Position numbers and translations under genes: made by a program
Notes under the pieces: model-generated
The model's database searches: none
Told to the model about the DNA's origin: nothing
The model's input: the letters and a program-made list of their open reading frames with translations, nothing else
Assembly (NCBI GenBank): GCA_024234435.1
Contig: JACKOF010000001.1
Coordinates: 992,001-1,056,000, forward strand
Direction of reading: 5' to 3'
Length of the DNA: 64,000 nt
Origin: Pseudomonadales bacterium
GTDB taxonomy: Bacteria > Pseudomonadota > Gammaproteobacteria > Pseudomonadales > Porticoccaceae
Shown: in pieces, positions 48,310-57,084 of the stretch
Layout: each line of letters begins with the position of its first letter
Position numbering within the stretch: the stretch's first letter is position 1

Positions 48310-49638
48310 ATGAAGAAGACCCTTTGGCTTTTATGGTTGATGATTACCTTATCTGGAGCAGGTTACTACGCCTACCAGATTACTCTCAGTGACGACAAGT
48401 CTGAATTTTTAATAGGAGAGACGAGCTACGGGCATTATCAGATTGAAATGTCCTGCGAGACTTGCCACACCGATCCGTTTGGCGGCACAGAGGTATTGCA
48501 GAATGCCTGTACCAACTGCCATGCCGAAGAGTTGGAGCGAGCCCATGACTCCCATCCTCGAAAAAAATTTACCGACCCCCGTGAGGCTTTTCGTCTGGAA
48601 ACGATTGATGCTCGATATTGCATCAGTTGCCATAAAGAGCATCATCAAGACAGAACCCACTCAATGGGCGTTACATTGCCCGACGATTACTGTTTTTACT
48701 GCCACCAAGAGACAGTTAAGGAAAGGGAAAGCCATAAGGGGCTTACCTTCGACAGTTGTGCCAGCGCAGGCTGTCATAATTTTCACGATAACCGTGCGTT
48801 ATACGAAAATTTCCTGGTGAGCAATGCCGGACAGCCTTGGTTGCTGGAGATTGCACGTATCAGTGCACCCTCCGCAGCGGCAACCTTTGCCCGCGCACAT
48901 ATCAGCGATACAGAAGTCAATTTTATGGAGCAGAAAGCACGTTTTGTCGATGAAACCACACATTGGCAAGGGAGCAGTCATGCAAACGCCGGTGTGGACT
49001 GTGGTGGCTGTCACGCCACTGGTGAGCAGCGTGATATGTGGATCGACAAGCCTGAAGTGGGTCAGTGCAAAACCTGTCATATCCATGAAGTGGAAGGCTT
49101 TTCCGCAGGTAAGCACGGCATGCGTCTCTCGACAGCAGTCATGGGCTATGACGGGGCAATTTCCCCCTCTGAATCACCATTGCTGTTCAAAAAGGAATCC
49201 CTGGATGTTCAGCACGGGTGCAACAGCTGCCACAGTGCGCACTCTTTTGATACCAAAACAGCGTCAGTAGACAGCTGCGTTGGTTGTCATAACGACGAAC
49301 ACACCTTGTCTTTTCTGTCTTCACCTCATGGTCAGTTATGGCAAAAACATATTGCTGGAGATCTTGATAATTCCGAAGCAGTCAGTTGCGCAACCTGTCA
49401 TATGCCGAGAATGTCGAGAAAAATCAATGGAAAAGAAGCTATTTTCGTCGAACACAATCAAAATGATAATTTTCGACCCAATGAGAAAATGATTCGACCC
49501 GTATGCATGAACTGCCACGGGTTGGGCTTTACCATCGACGCTCTGGCGGATCGGGAGTTAATAAAAAATAACTTTTCCGGAAAACCTGGCACACATATTG
49601 AAAGTATCGAGTGGTCAATTGAAAGACTGAAAGATTAA
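48310..49638 (+). CDS. Multihaem c-type cytochrome (10-11 haems)
   Basis: The 442-residue protein has an N-terminal signal peptide or anchor (residues 4-22) and ten CxxCH sites: 49, 67, 104, 128, 231, 253, 304, 323, 360 and 399 (first Cys). An eleventh site, C150-H156, has the wider Cx4CH spacing. Many extra His residues are available as axial ligands. It should be periplasmic. The start at 48310 follows GGGGGGCGG. The arrangement (four haems, one wide haem, gap, six haems) does not match a cytochrome I can name. It lies 110 bases behind the fusion gene. It probably accepts electrons from that membrane protein. Confidence 0.88.
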   Translation: MKKTLWLLWLMITLSGAGYYAYQITLSDDKSEFLIGETSYGHYQIEMSCETCHTDPFGGTEVLQNACTNCHAEELERAHDSHPRKKFTDPREAFRLETIDARYCISCHKEHHQDRTHSMGVTLPDDYCFYCHQETVKERESHKGLTFDSCASAGCHNFHDNRALYENFLVSNAGQPWLLEIARISAPSAAATFARAHISDTEVNFMEQKARFVDETTHWQGSSHANAGVDCGGCHATGEQRDMWIDKPEVGQCKTCHIHEVEGFSAGKHGMRLSTAVMGYDGAISPSESPLLFKKESLDVQHGCNSCHSAHSFDTKTASVDSCVGCHNDEHTLSFLSSPHGQLWQKHIAGDLDNSEAVSCATCHMPRMSRKINGKEAIFVEHNQNDNFRPNEKMIRPVCMNCHGLGFTIDALADRELIKNNFSGKPGTHIESIEWSIERLKD

Positions 49639-49692
49639 ATGTTTAACGATTGTTTTTAATTACGACATTATTCAAATGTATAGGAGAGTGGA

Positions 49693-50262
49693 ATGAAAAA
49701 GCTGTTGTTACCCGCCGTGCTGGCTTCAGGCGTCCTTGCTCTTGCCGGTTGTGGTGAAGAAAAGGCTGGCGGAATTGAACCCAAACTGTATACCGATTCC
49801 CTTTTCGCTGTCATGAAAGCAGACCGCACTAACTACACCAAACTGATTGTGAAGCGGCTAGGGCCAGCTGGCGCTGGTGCTGTAACACCGGTTGAGCATT
49901 GGAAGGATGTTGAAAATGGTGCACCGCTGCCTGCTCAAATGTTCAGGGCAGGGTCTGAGGCTGTTGCCGACATGACAGATTCATTTACCTATTCGCTCCA
50001 GTCAATATGGCCCATTAATTCACAGAACGCGCCTAAAACTGATATGGAGAAGGAAGGTCTTGAGTTCATCGCAGCCAATCCAGGAGAAAATTTTTACGGT
50101 AAAGAAACGTTAGGTGAGGTTACCTATTTTACTGCGGTTTATCCGGATGTTGGCGTGAGCGATGCGTGCACTAATTGCCATAACAACCACAAGGATACGC
50201 CAAAAACTGACTTTAAAGTGGGTGATGTCATGGGTGGTGTCGTGATCAGGGTTCCACTTTAA
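49693..50262 (+). CDS. Tll0287-like (DUF3365) c-haem lipoprotein
   Basis: The 189-residue protein has a lipobox LALAGC with Cys20, and one c-haem motif CTNCH at 159-163. The order of helix (YTDSLFAVMKADR), then GPAGAG..., EGLEFIAANPGE, TYFTAVYPD, C-terminal VMGGVVIRVPL fits the DUF3365 or Tll0287-like domain, a PAS-type haem domain often found in sensors. Here it stands alone and is exported, so it may bind a small ligand or pass electrons. AGGAGAG lies before the ATG. Confidence 0.82.
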   Translation: MKKLLLPAVLASGVLALAGCGEEKAGGIEPKLYTDSLFAVMKADRTNYTKLIVKRLGPAGAGAVTPVEHWKDVENGAPLPAQMFRAGSEAVADMTDSFTYSLQSIWPINSQNAPKTDMEKEGLEFIAANPGENFYGKETLGEVTYFTAVYPDVGVSDACTNCHNNHKDTPKTDFKVGDVMGGVVIRVPL

Positions 50263-50287
50263 GTATCACCAAATGGTGGTGAATATT

Positions 50288-50644
50288 ATGAATACCTGCT
50301 TTCCCGGTATGTTAATGATAGTGGCAGGGTTGTTATCAGGCTGCTCTGATAGTAGCTCCGAACATTCAACTCCGGTTGTACAAATAGACCCGGTATTAGT
50401 TGAAGGTGAACAGCTATACAAGTCCAACTGCAAGGTTTGCCATGCTCAGGGAATCAATGGTGCCCCTATTGTGGGTAACGCCAAAATGTGGGCTGGTCGT
50501 GCCGGGAAGGGTATTCCCCAACTAGTCGCTAACGCCAGTAACGGTTTTGGGTTGATGCCTGCGAAAGGTGGCAACGATTCCCTTGCTGAATCACAAATTG
50601 AAAGTGTTGTGACGTACATGGTTTCCCGTATCCCCGTCGAGTAG
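50288..50644 (+). CDS. Monohaem cytochrome c lipoprotein (c5-like)
   Basis: The 118-residue protein has a lipobox LLSGC (Cys19), one haem site CKVCH (48-52) and a Met ligand at M90 in GLMPAKGGNDSL. The NAKMWAGRAGKGI and C-terminal VVTYMVSRIP helix fit class I cytochromes of the c5 type. ATG 50288 is favoured since GGTGG lies eight bases before it; an ATG at 50273 is also in frame. It may carry electrons in the periplasm to or from the multihaem protein. Confidence 0.88.
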   Translation: MNTCFPGMLMIVAGLLSGCSDSSSEHSTPVVQIDPVLVEGEQLYKSNCKVCHAQGINGAPIVGNAKMWAGRAGKGIPQLVANASNGFGLMPAKGGNDSLAESQIESVVTYMVSRIPVE

Positions 50645-50713
50645 GGGTAGGAGCCTGCGTTATCAATCAACAGTTGATGGCTGAATATTATCAATGAAGA
50701 AGGAGACTTATCC

Positions 50714-51067
50714 ATGTCTGTTTATGAAAAACTTGGCGGTGCTGCAGCAGTTGATGCAGCGGTTGATATTTTTTATCGGAAAGTGCTGGCTGATGATCGT
50801 ATCAGTGACTTTTTTGACACTGTTGACATGGAAGCCCAGCATCAAAAACAAAAAGCATTTTTGACAATGGCTTTTGGTGGCCCTAACGAATATACCGGTA
50901 AGGACATGCGAGAAGCACACAAACATATGAACCTGACCGAAGAACACTTCAACGCAGTGGCAGAGAACCTTGCAGGCACGCTGGCTGACCTGGATGTTCC
51001 TCAAGCATATATTGACGAAGTTATGACCATAGCGGGGTCGGTAAAAGACGATGTGCTGAATAATTAG
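50714..51067 (+). CDS. Group 1 truncated haemoglobin
   Basis: This 117-residue globin has the 2-on-2 fold markers YEKLGG at the start, B10 Tyr21 in DIFYRKVL, AFGGP in the CD/E region, and REAHKHMNLTEEHF, with H69 the likely proximal ligand. AAGGAGA gives a strong ribosome site, so it is probably well translated. Group 1 globins bind O2 and NO, and several oxidise NO to nitrate. A reductase gene follows by 13 bases and could re-reduce it. Confidence 0.94.
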   Translation: MSVYEKLGGAAAVDAAVDIFYRKVLADDRISDFFDTVDMEAQHQKQKAFLTMAFGGPNEYTGKDMREAHKHMNLTEEHFNAVAENLAGTLADLDVPQAYIDEVMTIAGSVKDDVLNN

Positions 51068-51080
51068 CGCTACACCAGCG

Positions 51081-52091
51081 ATGTCTGTATTGCTCTATAC
51101 GCCTCTCGATAGTGCCTCCACTATCGAGATTGAGCTGGGCCAGCAAGAGAGCGTTCTTGAGGCACTGCTACGCTCGGGATTTGATATCCCTAATGGGTGT
51201 CGTGCCGGTGCCTGCCAAAGCTGTTTGATGAAGACAGACGCAGCAGATGTTCCCTTAAAGGCGCAAGCGGGCTTGAAGGACAGTCAGCGCAAGGCAGGTT
51301 ACTTCTTGAGCTGTAGTTGCTTTCCCGAAGAAGTGTTCCCGGTAACACATCCGGAGATTCCGTTAGAGAAGCAATCTGCGTCTGTTTCGGAGAAGTCCTG
51401 GTTGAGCAATCAGGTGATACGGCTCAGAATCCGTATGGACAACCCTGATTCTGGCCCTTTCAGGGCAGGGCAATATATGACTCTCTGGAAAGATGATACA
51501 ACAGCGCGTTGTTATTCGATTGCCAGCGATCCGGACCGCGATGGCTATCTCGAATTTCATATCAAGCATATTCCAGGTGGTGCCTTTAGTCACTGGGCCG
51601 CCAGTGAGTTAAAAGAGAGTGACAGAATATCTTTGCAGGGCCCACTTGGCGATTGCTTCTATGCGCCGGAAAACAAGGATGTACCATTGTTGCTTTGCGG
51701 TATGGGTACCGGGCTTGCGCCGCTCTACGGCATCGTTAAAAATGCTATAGCTAATGGCCATAAGGGATCCATAGCGCTGGTTGTTGGCACCAACTTTTAC
51801 GAGAATTTCTACCTGAAACCCGAGTTGTCAATACTCGCCTCAGGCCATCCGAATTTAACCGTAATATTTGTTCCCCGGGAGTCTGAAGGCGTTCCTGAGC
51901 AAATCAGTAATTGTCTGTTGATTCACGGCGACATATATCAGGCTGTAAAAACGTCTTTTGCAGATCTGAATCATCACAAAATATACCTGTGTGGTGCCGA
52001 AACTTTTGTCAGAAAAATGAAGAAACAATGTTTTCTGCAAGGGGCCGCGATGATGGATATACATTCCGACGCATTTTTGGCTTTTAGGTGA
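51081..52091 (+). CDS. Ferredoxin-fused FAD/NAD reductase
   Basis: The 336-residue protein has a plant-type [2Fe-2S] domain (C40, C45, C48, C78), an FAD domain with TARCYSIAS, and an NAD domain with CGMGTGLAPLYG. It ends with HIYLCGAE-like sequence at the NAD site (KIYLCGAETFVRKM). The layout is that of NqrF or of oxygenase reductases, but it lacks a membrane helix. It ends the operon. Electron delivery to the haemoglobin is inferred from position. Confidence 0.9.
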   Translation: MSVLLYTPLDSASTIEIELGQQESVLEALLRSGFDIPNGCRAGACQSCLMKTDAADVPLKAQAGLKDSQRKAGYFLSCSCFPEEVFPVTHPEIPLEKQSASVSEKSWLSNQVIRLRIRMDNPDSGPFRAGQYMTLWKDDTTARCYSIASDPDRDGYLEFHIKHIPGGAFSHWAASELKESDRISLQGPLGDCFYAPENKDVPLLLCGMGTGLAPLYGIVKNAIANGHKGSIALVVGTNFYENFYLKPELSILASGHPNLTVIFVPRESEGVPEQISNCLLIHGDIYQAVKTSFADLNHHKIYLCGAETFVRKMKKQCFLQGAAMMDIHSDAFLAFR

Positions 52092-52244
52092 AAACCTCAC
52101 CCCGTGGACAAAGCCGGGCTGCCGCCATGATAACGAGTTTGGTCAAGGAAAATTGAAGGTAGTGTCAGCATCGGTTGATGACGCTCAAACCAACAGAAAG
52201 CCACGTTATCAAACGGTGGCATTGTTAAATTTTTACCCTCGATA

Positions 52245-52280
52245 AACAGAAAAGCCCGGTAAAAACCGGGCCTTTCTGTT
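52245..52280 (-). terminator. Terminator downstream of tRNA-Ser
   Basis: AACAGAAAAGCCCGGT and ACCGGGCCTTTCTGTT pair in a long stem with a short A-rich loop. It lies just beyond the tRNA 3' end and can also stop the opposing redox operon. Confidence 0.85.
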
Positions 52281-52283
52281 TAA

Positions 52284-52371
52284 TGGCGGAGGGGCAGGGA
52301 TTCGAACCCTGGGATGCTCTCACATCGCCGGTTTTCAAGACCGGTGCTTTCGACCACTCAGCCACCCCTCC
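52284..52371 (-). tRNA. tRNA-Ser(UGA)
   Basis: The minus strand gives an 88-base tRNA, with acceptor GGAGGGG pairing with CCCCTCC and an encoded CCA end. The anticodon arm is CCGGT-CTTGAAA-ACCGG with anticodon TGA. A long variable arm (CGATGTGAGAGCATC) marks a class II serine tRNA. The T arm has GGTTCGAATCC. It reads UCA and related Ser codons. Confidence 0.97.
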
Positions 52372-52383
52372 GAACAGGCGGTG

Positions 52384-52411
52384 ATTATACCGACTCTTTT
52401 AGTCGGTACAA
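52384..52411 (-). promoter_or_regulatory. Probable tRNA-Ser promoter inside an inverted repeat
   Basis: On the minus strand TTGTAC (52406-52411) and TATAAT (52384-52389) are 16 bases apart, followed by a GC-rich discriminator CACCGCC typical of stable-RNA genes. The spacer forms TACCGACT-AAAAG-AGTCGGTA, an 8-base hairpin that might also attenuate rne transcripts. Confidence 0.65.
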
Positions 52412-52425
52412 GCACCTCTGTAACT

Positions 52426-55425
52426 TCAGCTGTTATCTTCTTTTACTTCAGGTTCCGACATTTCGAGGTCCAATTGCCTTTCAGCCAGGTTTTCGGTTGG
52501 AACGGGTTTAGATACCCGCTTTAAACGCGGATCGTTGCCTGGGCGAACGTGCTCAGAGGGTTCAAGGCTGACCTGTGCTGGTTGCGACGTATCGAGTGGT
52601 TTCGAAGGGGGCCTGTCATTAACGATAGAGGTGATTTCCACTGTGGTTACCGGCTTTGGGTTGGCTCTTGGGTCGTTGTTTGGCCGAGAGATTTCTCCGG
52701 TTTCAGAAGAGGGTTGCACAACGTCAAGTGCTTTGTTATCTGACGAAGTATCCAGATCTTGTTCACTTTCAGAGACCGTTGTTAGCGCCTTGGTTTCAGG
52801 AATGCTTTCAGCAGTTTGCTGTGCCTCTGTAATATCGCTGGCTGGCTTTGATGGCGATACTGTTTCCAGTGCTTTTTCAGCGACAGATTCTTCGGTGGGC
52901 TCTATTTTATCTGCATAAGATTCTGCTTCTTTATTTTCGGGTGTGCTATCTCCGGTGAGGGTTTTATCGTCAAAACTTATATCTGTTGGCTTTTCCTCTG
53001 TCTCAACATTTGAATCGTTGTCGGGCGATCTTTCTTGCTCAACATCGTTTTCTGCTTGAGGCTTTGTTCCCGATGTCATGGTGCCTTGAGGAGCTGCATT
53101 CGACGTGATTTCTTCGGGTACAGGCATTCCATCATTGGGTGTGGATTTTTCTGCTGCAGGAGCTTGCTCTGTTGCAGAGCGTTTAGCCGGCTTTTTTACG
53201 GGCATGTTGTCATCGGCGGTTTTTTCAATTGCCGGTTTTTCAGCAGTTATCGGGCTGTTTGCGGTTTCGGTTTTTGTTGCATCTATAACTGCCGGGGCTG
53301 CGGTATTTTCCAGAATATGTGCTGGAACCTCCTTGCGTTCTCTTTTCCGACGTGGTTCACGGCGCTGTTCACCGGTTCTACGCGCGGGCTGTTCACGCTT
53401 TTCAGCGCTCTGCTCTTGCCGTTCTGACTTTCGCTGACGACCAGTTTGTTTATCGGCTACTTTTTGTTCGGTATTCTGGTCCTGATTCTCAAGAGTTTCC
53501 TTTTCCTGAGAATTGCGCGAACGGTTGTCGTTGCGGGACCTGTTATCGTTACGGTTTCGATTGTCGTTACGATTGCGATTGCGATTTCTGTTGCGGTTGT
53601 TGTTGGGGCGAGAGTCGCTGCGCTGACCGCGATTCTGGTTTTTCTGGTTACCGCGCTGCCCTTGCTTATCACGGCTATCCTTGGTTGGTTTTTCTTCACG
53701 CCCCAACAGTTTGTTAAGCAAACGCTTAAAAAATCCGATTTTTGGGGTGCTTTTTGGCGTCTCTGCCTTTTTCGGTTTCAGCTTTTCTTCGGCAGCAGGC
53801 TTCGGTGTCGGCAGCGGTGTGCTTGGCACCATGCTTTCTACGGATGGTTTTGCAGCTGGAGGAACGGGCTTTACGTGATAGCTGTCTTCGTCAACAATCT
53901 CTTCTGACAGAGAATTTGTCAGTTTATAGCTGTATTCGGATTCAACAGCATCCTGCTGGCGAATGCGTTGTACTTCAAAATGCGGTGTTTCCAGATTGCT
54001 GTTTGGCAAAATCACAACGCGAATGTTATTGCGCTGCTCGATAGCATTAATTTCCCGACGTTTTTCATTGAGCAGAAACGTGCCAACGGAAAGTGGCGTA
54101 ATGGCGCGAATTTCGGCACTGAATTCTTTTTGAGCCTCGTCTTCAATTAAACGCAGTATGGATAGGGCGAGTGAACGCGTGCTGCGTATTGTGCCCTGAC
54201 CACTGCATCGTGGGCAGACCTTGGCGGTGGTTTCTTCCAGCGACGGACGCAGTCTCTGCCGGGACATTTCCAGAAGCCCAAAGCGGGAGATGCGGCCCAC
54301 CTGAACACGAGCTCGGTCAATTTCCAGTGCGTCCCGCATGCGGTTTTCCACATCGCGTTGATTTTTGTTTGAGTTCATGTCGATAAAATCGATAACAATC
54401 AGGCCGCCAACATCCCGAAGCCTTAACTGACGGGCGATTTCGTCTGCAGCTTCCAGATTGGTTTTAGTGGCGGTTTCTTCGATATCACCACCTTTGGTTG
54501 CGCGAGCGGAGTTGATGTCGATGGATACCAGTGCCTCCGTGATATCAATCACAATAGAGCCGCCAGAGGGCAGTTTTACTTCGCGTTGAAAGGCCGTTTC
54601 GATCTGGTTCTCTACCTGGTAGCGATTGAAGAGAGGAATAGGGTCCTGGTAGTGTTTGATTCTGCTGTGGAAGTTCGGCATGAATTGCTGAATGAACAGC
54701 GCCGATAAGTTGTAGGCTTCACGAGTGTCAATAATGACCTCGCCAACATCTTCGCGAAGGTAGTCGCGAATTGCGCGAATAATGACATTGCTTTCCTGAA
54801 ACAAAAACCGTGGTGCCTGGGCATTATCGGCATCTTCTTTGATGCGGGTCCAGAGGTTGAGCAGATTATCCAGATCCCATTGCAGTTCTTCTGTGGAGCG
54901 ACCAATACCGGCAGTTCGAACAATGGCACCCATACCCTGTGGTGTTTGTAATCCACGCATGGCTTCACGTAATTCGGTACGTTCGTCTCCCTCAATTCGA
55001 CGGGAGATGCCGCCAGCTCGGGGGTTGTTCGGCATAAGTACCAGATAGCGTCCCGCCAGGCTGATGAAGGTTGTCAGCGCAGCGCCCTTATTGCCGCGTT
55101 CTTCTTTTTCCACTTGCACAATGACTTCCTGGCCTTCAGAGAGAACATCCTGAATTTTGACTCGGCCGGAAGTGTCGCCGGATTTTTTCGTAAAATAATC
55201 TCTGGATATTTCCTTAAGGGGTAAAAAACCGTGGCGCTCTGCACCGTAATCAACAAAAGCTGCTTCCAGGCTAGGTTCTACTCGGGTGATTTTGCCTTTG
55301 TAGATGTTGGCTTTGATTTGTTCGCGAGTGCGATTTTCGATATCAAGATCGTAGAGGCGTTGGCCGTCTACCAGTGCAACACGCAACTCTTCGGATTGCG
55401 TGGCGTTGATTAACATGCGTTTCAT
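52426..55425 (-). CDS. rne: Ribonuclease E
   Basis: The main mRNA-decay endonuclease and degradosome scaffold, 999 residues. The start at 55425 ([22 protein letters not shown]) has AAGGA well placed, unlike the ATG at 55431. An S1 domain lies near 35-125, then the 5'-sensor and DNase I-like parts with SIDINSARA and VIDFIDMNS supplying the catalytic Asp pair. The Zn-link is CPRCSGQG. The C-terminal half is disordered: an Arg/Asn repeat near residue 605-640, an Arg-rich patch, long acidic stretches, and two NDPR motifs ([10 protein letters not shown] and [10 protein letters not shown]) near the end. Confidence 0.96.
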   Translation of the reverse strand: MKRMLINATQSEELRVALVDGQRLYDLDIENRTREQIKANIYKGKITRVEPSLEAAFVDYGAERHGFLPLKEISRDYFTKKSGDTSGRVKIQDVLSEGQEVIVQVEKEERGNKGAALTTFISLAGRYLVLMPNNPRAGGISRRIEGDERTELREAMRGLQTPQGMGAIVRTAGIGRSTEELQWDLDNLLNLWTRIKEDADNAQAPRFLFQESNVIIRAIRDYLREDVGEVIIDTREAYNLSALFIQQFMPNFHSRIKHYQDPIPLFNRYQVENQIETAFQREVKLPSGGSIVIDITEALVSIDINSARATKGGDIEETATKTNLEAADEIARQLRLRDVGGLIVIDFIDMNSNKNQRDVENRMRDALEIDRARVQVGRISRFGLLEMSRQRLRPSLEETTAKVCPRCSGQGTIRSTRSLALSILRLIEDEAQKEFSAEIRAITPLSVGTFLLNEKRREINAIEQRNNIRVVILPNSNLETPHFEVQRIRQQDAVESEYSYKLTNSLSEEIVDEDSYHVKPVPPAAKPSVESMVPSTPLPTPKPAAEEKLKPKKAETPKSTPKIGFFKRLLNKLLGREEKPTKDSRDKQGQRGNQKNQNRGQRSDSRPNNNRNRNRNRNRNDNRNRNDNRSRNDNRSRNSQEKETLENQDQNTEQKVADKQTGRQRKSERQEQSAEKREQPARRTGEQRREPRRKRERKEVPAHILENTAAPAVIDATKTETANSPITAEKPAIEKTADDNMPVKKPAKRSATEQAPAAEKSTPNDGMPVPEEITSNAAPQGTMTSGTKPQAENDVEQERSPDNDSNVETEEKPTDISFDDKTLTGDSTPENKEAESYADKIEPTEESVAEKALETVSPSKPASDITEAQQTAESIPETKALTTVSESEQDLDTSSDNKALDVVQPSSETGEISRPNNDPRANPKPVTTVEITSIVNDRPPSKPLDTSQPAQVSLEPSEHVRPGNDPRLKRVSKPVPTENLAERQLDLEMSEPEVKEDNS
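53515..53615 (-). repeat. Coding microrepeat for the Arg/Asn tract of RNase E
   Basis: Tandem 6- and 12-base units encode alternating Arg-Asn and then Asn-Asp-Asn-Arg steps. The tract is in frame and lies in the RNA-binding region. Such units change length easily by slippage. Confidence 0.75.
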
Positions 55426-55740
55426 TAACATTTCCTTTCTTGTCTGGCACGACGAGGGTGGAAGGGCAATGGCATGAAAACAGATTGTGAGTGAATGGCA
55501 GCACAGTGAAACCGGATTTGAGGTTCGGCTGTAATGTTACAGTACTGTGTAGTAATCCTGATTCATTGTTTAAGATTCAATATTAATCTTTTTATTCAAT
55601 CACTTACGCTGGGGTAAAGGCTGGGTAACAGTGAGATGGTCAGCTTTCTAACGGTTTGTATTAGTAAATAGCGGATAGAGTTTACTCATTTGTTTGATTA
55701 CTAAAATCTGCTCTGATCAATCTTGCTGTTCTTTGCACGT

Positions 55741-55757
55741 GTTACCCCCGGGGTAAC
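55741..55757. repeat. Perfect 17-base inverted repeat upstream of rne
   Basis: GTTACCCC-C-GGGGTAAC is fully symmetrical. On the minus strand it lies 316 bases before the rne start, within reach of a long leader or as a regulator site. Confidence 0.8.
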
Positions 55758-56094
55758 ATTCACTTCTATTCTGTTTTCGTCGCTTTTGCGGTTCTTCGCG
55801 CTCGTTGCGCATTTTTCCAATGTATCTGCTGGGGTATTTCACGAGCAGATAACGTCAAATTCAATCAGGCTGTTTGCCTTTTCGTGTGTTGCTGAAGGAA
55901 ACTTTCTTCCCTTATAACCAATAGATTAGTCAGCAGGGCGGAATATAACAGCATTAAGGGCCTGTATCAATCCAGATGGGGGTTTTTACCACTTATTCAA
56001 TACCTTACCCCGCCATTATTATCGTAATAAGAAAGTCGTTGCGGGATGCTCGCCAGTGTTCGGTTTACAGGATTCGGGTGCATCGCTGTAATTC

Positions 56095-56103
56095 TGGTAG
56101 AAT
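56095..56103 (+). promoter_or_regulatory. Extended -10 promoter of rluC
   Basis: TGG-TAGAAT is followed by CGCGCC. No clear -35 is seen, which is usual with an extended -10. The start codon is 28 bases downstream. Confidence 0.5.
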
Positions 56104-56130
56104 CGCGCCCTGCAAAAATGGGTATTCGCT

Positions 56131-57078
56131 ATGTCTTCGCTTGATTTTTCAAAAGTGCAATTACTGGAAATCGACTCTGATCAGGCCGGGCAACGGATTG
56201 ATAATTTTTTGCTGGCCAGACTAAAAGGCGTGCCAAAGTCCCGTGTTTACCGAATTTTGAGAAAAGGCGAGGTTCGTGTAAACAAGTCCAGAGTCAAGCC
56301 TGAGTACCGCCTTGAGTCAGGTGATTGTATTCGTGTGCCCCCAGTTCGTATTGCTGAGCGAGAGGTGTCACCAGGGCCTGGACAGGGACTGCAAAAACTG
56401 CTGGCCAGTTCGATTCTCTATGAAGATGACAAGCTGTTGGTTGTGAACAAACCTGCGGGGCTGGCTGTTCACGGTGGAACAGGTATTAATCTGGGGTTGA
56501 TTGAGGCGCTGAGGGCAATGCGTCCTGATGAACGATTTCTTGAGCTTGTGCACCGCCTTGACAGAGACACCTCTGGCTGCCTGCTTTTGGCGCGAAAGCG
56601 CAGTGCATTGCGCTCCTTGCAAAGTCAAATGAGGAACAACCAGACCAGAAAGCTTTACCAAGCCCTTGTTATAGGTGCATGGGATCGGGGGGTTACTCGC
56701 ATAGATGCCCCCTTGCTGAAAACAACCTTGAAATCTGGAGAGTGGATGGTCAGGGTTGATGCTGCGGGAAAGCGGTCTGTAACGCACTTTAGTGTGATTC
56801 GCAAATATAAAGAGGTGAGTTTGTTGCAGGCAACGCTGGAAACAGGGCGAACACATCAAATTCGCTTACATGCAAAAGCCGCAGGCCATCCACTGGTGGG
56901 CGATGAGAAATATGGCGATGAAGCCTTTAATTTGAGTATGCAGAATAAGGGATTGAAAAGAATGTTTCTCCATGCGGTGGAACTCTCGTTCGAGCACCCG
57001 GATGGATACAGGCTGACCGTTAAGGCACCACTGCCAAACGAACTCTCCGGTTTTCTGGCGATTCTGGATGGAGACTGA
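56131..57078 (+). CDS. rluC: 23S rRNA pseudouridine synthase RluC
   Basis: It modifies U955, U2504 and U2580 of 23S rRNA in E. coli. The 315-residue protein has an N-terminal S4 domain (QRIDNFLLARLKGVPKSRVY) and the catalytic HRLDRDTSGCLLLARK with the active Asp. The motif GRTHQIRLHAKAAGHPL follows. It is divergent from rne, as in E. coli and Pseudomonas, and gph follows after six bases. Confidence 0.95.
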   Translation: MSSLDFSKVQLLEIDSDQAGQRIDNFLLARLKGVPKSRVYRILRKGEVRVNKSRVKPEYRLESGDCIRVPPVRIAEREVSPGPGQGLQKLLASSILYEDDKLLVVNKPAGLAVHGGTGINLGLIEALRAMRPDERFLELVHRLDRDTSGCLLLARKRSALRSLQSQMRNNQTRKLYQALVIGAWDRGVTRIDAPLLKTTLKSGEWMVRVDAAGKRSVTHFSVIRKYKEVSLLQATLETGRTHQIRLHAKAAGHPLVGDEKYGDEAFNLSMQNKGLKRMFLHAVELSFEHPDGYRLTVKAPLPNELSGFLAILDGD

Positions 57079-57084
57079 GTTACT

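Larger units (their letters stand above)
55426..56130. other. Intergenic region between rne and rluC
   Basis: No convincing gene lies in these 705 bases. It should hold the rne leader (minus) and the rluC promoter (plus). A perfect 17-base inverted repeat is at 55741-55757, related half-sites at 55611-55617 and 55623-55629, and a 10-base palindrome ACAGTACTGT at 55539-55548. A 64-codon plus-strand ORF at 55723 has no ribosome site or coding character. Confidence 0.7.

Noticed and set aside
53515..53615. Tandem repeat that could suggest a CRISPR or a VNTR
   Set aside because: It is in-frame coding sequence for the Arg/Asn tract of RNase E, without spacers.
53035..54044. Several plus-strand ORFs of 100-150 codons opposite rne
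   Set aside because: They are shadows of the repetitive, biased rne coding sequence; no ribosome sites and low-complexity Cys/Phe-rich products.
55723..55917. 64-codon plus-strand ORF between rne and rluC
   Set aside because: No ribosome site, hydrophobic Phe/Ser-rich product without family features, and it crosses the palindrome.
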